64,000 nucleotides of DNA from CAZKBP01 sp964551015 (GTDB lineage: Bacteria > Bacteroidota > Bacteroidia > Cytophagales > Microscillaceae): assembly GCA_964551015.1 (NCBI GenBank), contig CAZKBP010000002.1, forward strand, positions 1-64,000, in the 5' to 3' direction. Positions 61,455 to 64,000 of this stretch are shown here, piece after piece (positions within the stretch are counted from its first letter, which is position 1; each line of letters begins with the position of its first letter). The notes beneath the pieces were generated by a model, which worked only from the letters and a program-made list of their open reading frames with translations, was not told where the DNA came from and ran no database searches. Position numbers and translations under genes: made by a program.

Positions 61455-63119
61455 TCAAGGCTTAAGTTGAGGATGTTCTTGATGAAAATCTGTAACTTCT
61501 TGAAATGCCTTAGCTAATCTAATCATTTTACCTTCTTCGTACAGATCTCCTACGATCGTAATACTGGTTGGATTTCCTCTCTGGTCAAAACCATTGGGCA
61601 TGACTACGCAAGGATGTCCGGTTAGATTTGTCATCGTCAGAGAACTGCTAGCCCAAGAGGGAGTGATGAACATGTCTACTTTTTCCATCATCTGTGCCAT
61701 CTCTTGCATAAGTTGGGTGCGCAATCGGTTAGCCTGAAGGTATTCTACCGCAGGGATAAAACGAGACTGCCGAAAAAAATTTGGCCAAGCCCGTTTGACT
61801 TGTCTCACTAACTGATCGTCTTGACCACTGCGCGTAAGTTCATCAAAAGCCGTTGCTGCTTCTACCCAAAGTACAAAACTGATATCAGGCAACGCTGGCA
61901 ACTCGATAGGAATCAGTTCTATTCCTAAGGAACGAAACTTTTCCAAAGCCTTTTCATCATTTTCTTTAAAGCGATAATCTCTCTCGAAGTCTTTTTTAAG
62001 ATAGCCAATTTTGTATGAACTGAGCGATTGGTTAGCATCATAATTTAAAGGTAAATCCTTGACGCTCAAATCTTCGCCATCTGGCCCGTAGATATGATTA
62101 AGTACCAAAATAGCATCCTCTGCATCTCGGCAGAGTGGTCCGATTTTGTCCATCGACCAACTCAAAGCCATGGCTCCGGCTCGGCTCACTCGTCCAAAAG
62201 TAGGTCTTAATCCAGTGACGCCACAAACCGTGGAGGGCGATACAATAGATCCCAAGGTTTCTGTACCAATGGCAAAAGGAACCAAACCCGCCGACACCGC
62301 TGAGGCTGATCCTGCCGAAGAACCACTTGATCCTTGTTCGGTATTCCAAGGGTTACGCGTCATCCCGCCAAACCACACATCTCCCCATGCCAAAGCTCCC
62401 ATGGTGAGTTTGGCGACCAGCACTGCCCCCGCTTCTTCTAATTTTTTGACTACGGCAGCATCTTGATCAATCATCTGGTTTTGGAAAGGGGTTGCTCCCC
62501 AGGTAGTTTTATAGTTTTTGGTGGCTAGCAAATCTTTAATGCCATAAGGAATTCCGTGTAAAGGCCCACGATAATTGCCAGCTTTGATTTCTTCATCTGC
62601 GCGTTGCGCTTGTTTTAGCGCTAAATCTTCGGTAAGCGTGATGACGCAGTGAAGCTGAGGATCAAATTTTTTGAGCCGATCTAGAAAAAACTCGGTCAAT
62701 GCTACAGAAGTAATCTGTTGATTTTTGAGTAAAGAAGCTAATTCTCTAATGGTATAAAAGGCGAGTTCGTCTCGGTTTTTAGGCATTTTTACCTGAGCCA
62801 ACTCATCCCAGCGAAACCCTTGATCGGGAATCTCCAGAGTATGTCCAGGAGGGATCGGATCAAAGACCAAAGCAGGTGCTACGCTATTATCAATGGAGAT
62901 TTTACGGTTATTTTCAAAGTTGACACGTTGCTCTTCTAAGCCTCCCAACATAGAATCTACTTCGGCCGTACTGAATTCCAGCCCCATGAGCTTTTCGGCT
63001 TCTTTAACTACCTGAGCCGTAATGGCTCTATCATCTAAGCTTTTGCTGAGGAAAGCGCCGAGTATAAAGCTTAGGGAGAAACCCAGCCACAGAGAAGTTT
63101 TTTGTACTTGTTTTTTCAT
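61455..63119 (-). CDS. secreted amidase (amidase signature family)
   Basis: 554 residues from the ATG at 63119, which places a hydrophobic signal segment at the N-terminus; a frame from 63158 adds 13 residues. The amidase signature Ser-cisSer-Lys triad is visible: VAKLTMGALAWGD (Lys, about 227-239), GSSGSSAGSASAVSAGLVPF (about 261-280) and GTETLGSIVSPSTVCGVTGL (about 283-302, nucleophile Ser in LGS). Hydrolyses amides; with an export signal it may act on peptides or other nitrogen compounds in the periplasm. C-terminal MTNLTGHPCVVMPNG is typical. Confidence 0.88.
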   Translation of the reverse strand: MKKQVQKTSLWLGFSLSFILGAFLSKSLDDRAITAQVVKEAEKLMGLEFSTAEVDSMLGGLEEQRVNFENNRKISIDNSVAPALVFDPIPPGHTLEIPDQGFRWDELAQVKMPKNRDELAFYTIRELASLLKNQQITSVALTEFFLDRLKKFDPQLHCVITLTEDLALKQAQRADEEIKAGNYRGPLHGIPYGIKDLLATKNYKTTWGATPFQNQMIDQDAAVVKKLEEAGAVLVAKLTMGALAWGDVWFGGMTRNPWNTEQGSSGSSAGSASAVSAGLVPFAIGTETLGSIVSPSTVCGVTGLRPTFGRVSRAGAMALSWSMDKIGPLCRDAEDAILVLNHIYGPDGEDLSVKDLPLNYDANQSLSSYKIGYLKKDFERDYRFKENDEKALEKFRSLGIELIPIELPALPDISFVLWVEAATAFDELTRSGQDDQLVRQVKRAWPNFFRQSRFIPAVEYLQANRLRTQLMQEMAQMMEKVDMFITPSWASSSLTMTNLTGHPCVVMPNGFDQRGNPTSITIVGDLYEEGKMIRLAKAFQEVTDFHQEHPQLKP

Positions 63120-63308
63120 AGAACCTTTTATTTTGTTTTGAAAATTAAACAAAAGCATTTACATAAAAAATTAAAAATACTTTCTTTGTAAATGTAGGTA
63201 ACAGGCTAACCCCTGTATTTTTACCCAAAATGGAGGAAATAGCCCCGAATTTGCCTTTTTGGTCTGTTATCGAGCTGTTAAACCTAAGAAGGGAATATAC
63301 CTTTTTCG

Positions 63309-63316
63309 TATCTTTG
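63309..63316 (+). promoter_or_regulatory. -7 element of the histidine kinase promoter
   Basis: TATCTTTG, TAnnTTTG form, ends only six bases before the ATG at 63322, which predicts a leaderless or nearly leaderless transcript. Confidence 0.45.
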
Positions 63317-63321
63317 AAAGA

Positions 63322-64000
63322 ATGAAGAAAAAAAGAATCGTCTATATTATCGCTATCTCCGCGTTTTCATTGGTTGGTTTGGTGATCTTACAAATCAACT
63401 GGATTCTTCATGCGGCCAAGTTGAGAGAATCTCAACTCAAGCACCGCGTCACGATGGCTACTTATCGCATCGGGATGAAACTGCGCAACGATAGCCTCAC
63501 GATTGCGCGTATTAGCCAACGTTTGTCCGAAAATGATGGCGAAAAACTGAGCATCCATATCGATGAAATAGACGAAAAGAAAATCGATCAACTCCTGAAA
63601 AGCGAATTCCGCTACCATCACGTTAATCTCAATTATCGTTTTGAGATTGTAGATAAAAACAATCAGAACTATGCCTCCACCTGTGAAATGGGGCTGGATT
63701 CCCACGGCCTATGTCTCGAGTCTATTTTCAAGCCACAGAAAGCAGAATTGAGAGTTTTCTTCCTCAACAAAAATCAATACATATTCGCGCAAATGCGCTG
63801 GATGTTGCTTGCCTCCTTCATTTTGATTTCGCTGGTAATCGCTTGTTTCATCCTGACCATCCGTACCATCTGGACGCAGAAGCGACTCTCAGAGATGACC
63901 TCGGATTTTATCAACAACATGACCCACGAACTCAAGACGCCCATCTCTACCGTGTCTTTGGCTAGTAATATGCTTCGCAGGAATAAGATTCTAGATAATC
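63322..64000 (+). CDS. sensor histidine kinase, 3'-partial (runs off the window)
   Basis: 226 residues visible. Two membrane helices (about 7-27 and 157-179) frame a short extracytoplasmic sensor region (about 28-155); then a dimerisation/phosphoacceptor domain with SDFINNMTHELKTPISTVSL (about 194-213; phospho-His202). The ATPase domain lies past the end. A partner response regulator, often the next gene in Bacteroidota, cannot be seen. Confidence 0.85.
   Translation, partial: MKKKRIVYIIAISAFSLVGLVILQINWILHAAKLRESQLKHRVTMATYRIGMKLRNDSLTIARISQRLSENDGEKLSIHIDEIDEKKIDQLLKSEFRYHHVNLNYRFEIVDKNNQNYASTCEMGLDSHGLCLESIFKPQKAELRVFFLNKNQYIFAQMRWMLLASFILISLVIACFILTIRTIWTQKRLSEMTSDFINNMTHELKTPISTVSLASNMLRRNKILDN

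Overview
The window reads as chromosomal DNA of a member of the Bacteroidota, most likely a Cytophagales-type environmental bacterium. Grounds: a SusC/SusD pair, a T9SS-type C-terminal sorting domain, lamin-tail-domain exported proteins, DUF4295 beside rpmG, a DUF4835 protein, several promoters of the Bacteroidota form TAnnTTTG (some with TTTG about 19 bases upstream), and almost no Shine-Dalgarno sequences. The species cannot be named from sequence alone.

Layout. 1-7.3 kb is an accessory, visibly more AT-rich island: a 5'-truncated SNF2 helicase, a PglZ-domain phosphatase and a BrxA-like protein with overlapping genes (they look like the tail of a type 3-like BREX phage-defence operon), a group II intron remnant, a 41-bp tandem repeat, an internally deleted PD-(D/E)XK transposase-like gene, a nucleotidyltransferase/small helical protein pair and a TPR protein. 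A 26-bp element occurs at both ends of this island, once exactly where the helicase is cut. 7.5-12.4 kb: cysE-cysM, an odd voltage-sensor channel and a porin. 12.9-18.3 kb: a lipoprotein-SusD-SusC nutrient uptake operon. 18.7-21.2 kb: a DUF4097 beta-helix protein and asnS.

21.4-36.6 kb, all on the minus strand, is the ribosomal protein superoperon from rplC to rplQ, including secY, map, infA, rpmJ and rpoA. It starts at rplC, not rpsJ; a good promoter and a terminator-like leader hairpin precede rplC. L36 (rpmJ), L30 (rpmD), DUF4295 and a 51-residue membrane protein are short genes found by reading the sequence directly.

36.9-64 kb is mixed housekeeping: a TonB-C/plug/T9SS fusion protein, pfkA, a PspA-YbjN-GIDE membrane-stress cluster, asd, a triple lamin-tail-domain secreted protein, ftsY, rpmG-DUF4295, a two-gene RND efflux system, the leucine operon leuCDBA, a TANGO2/NRDE protein, a DUF4835 protein, a secreted amidase and the start of a sensor histidine kinase that runs off the end. 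No rRNA, tRNA or CRISPR array was recognised.
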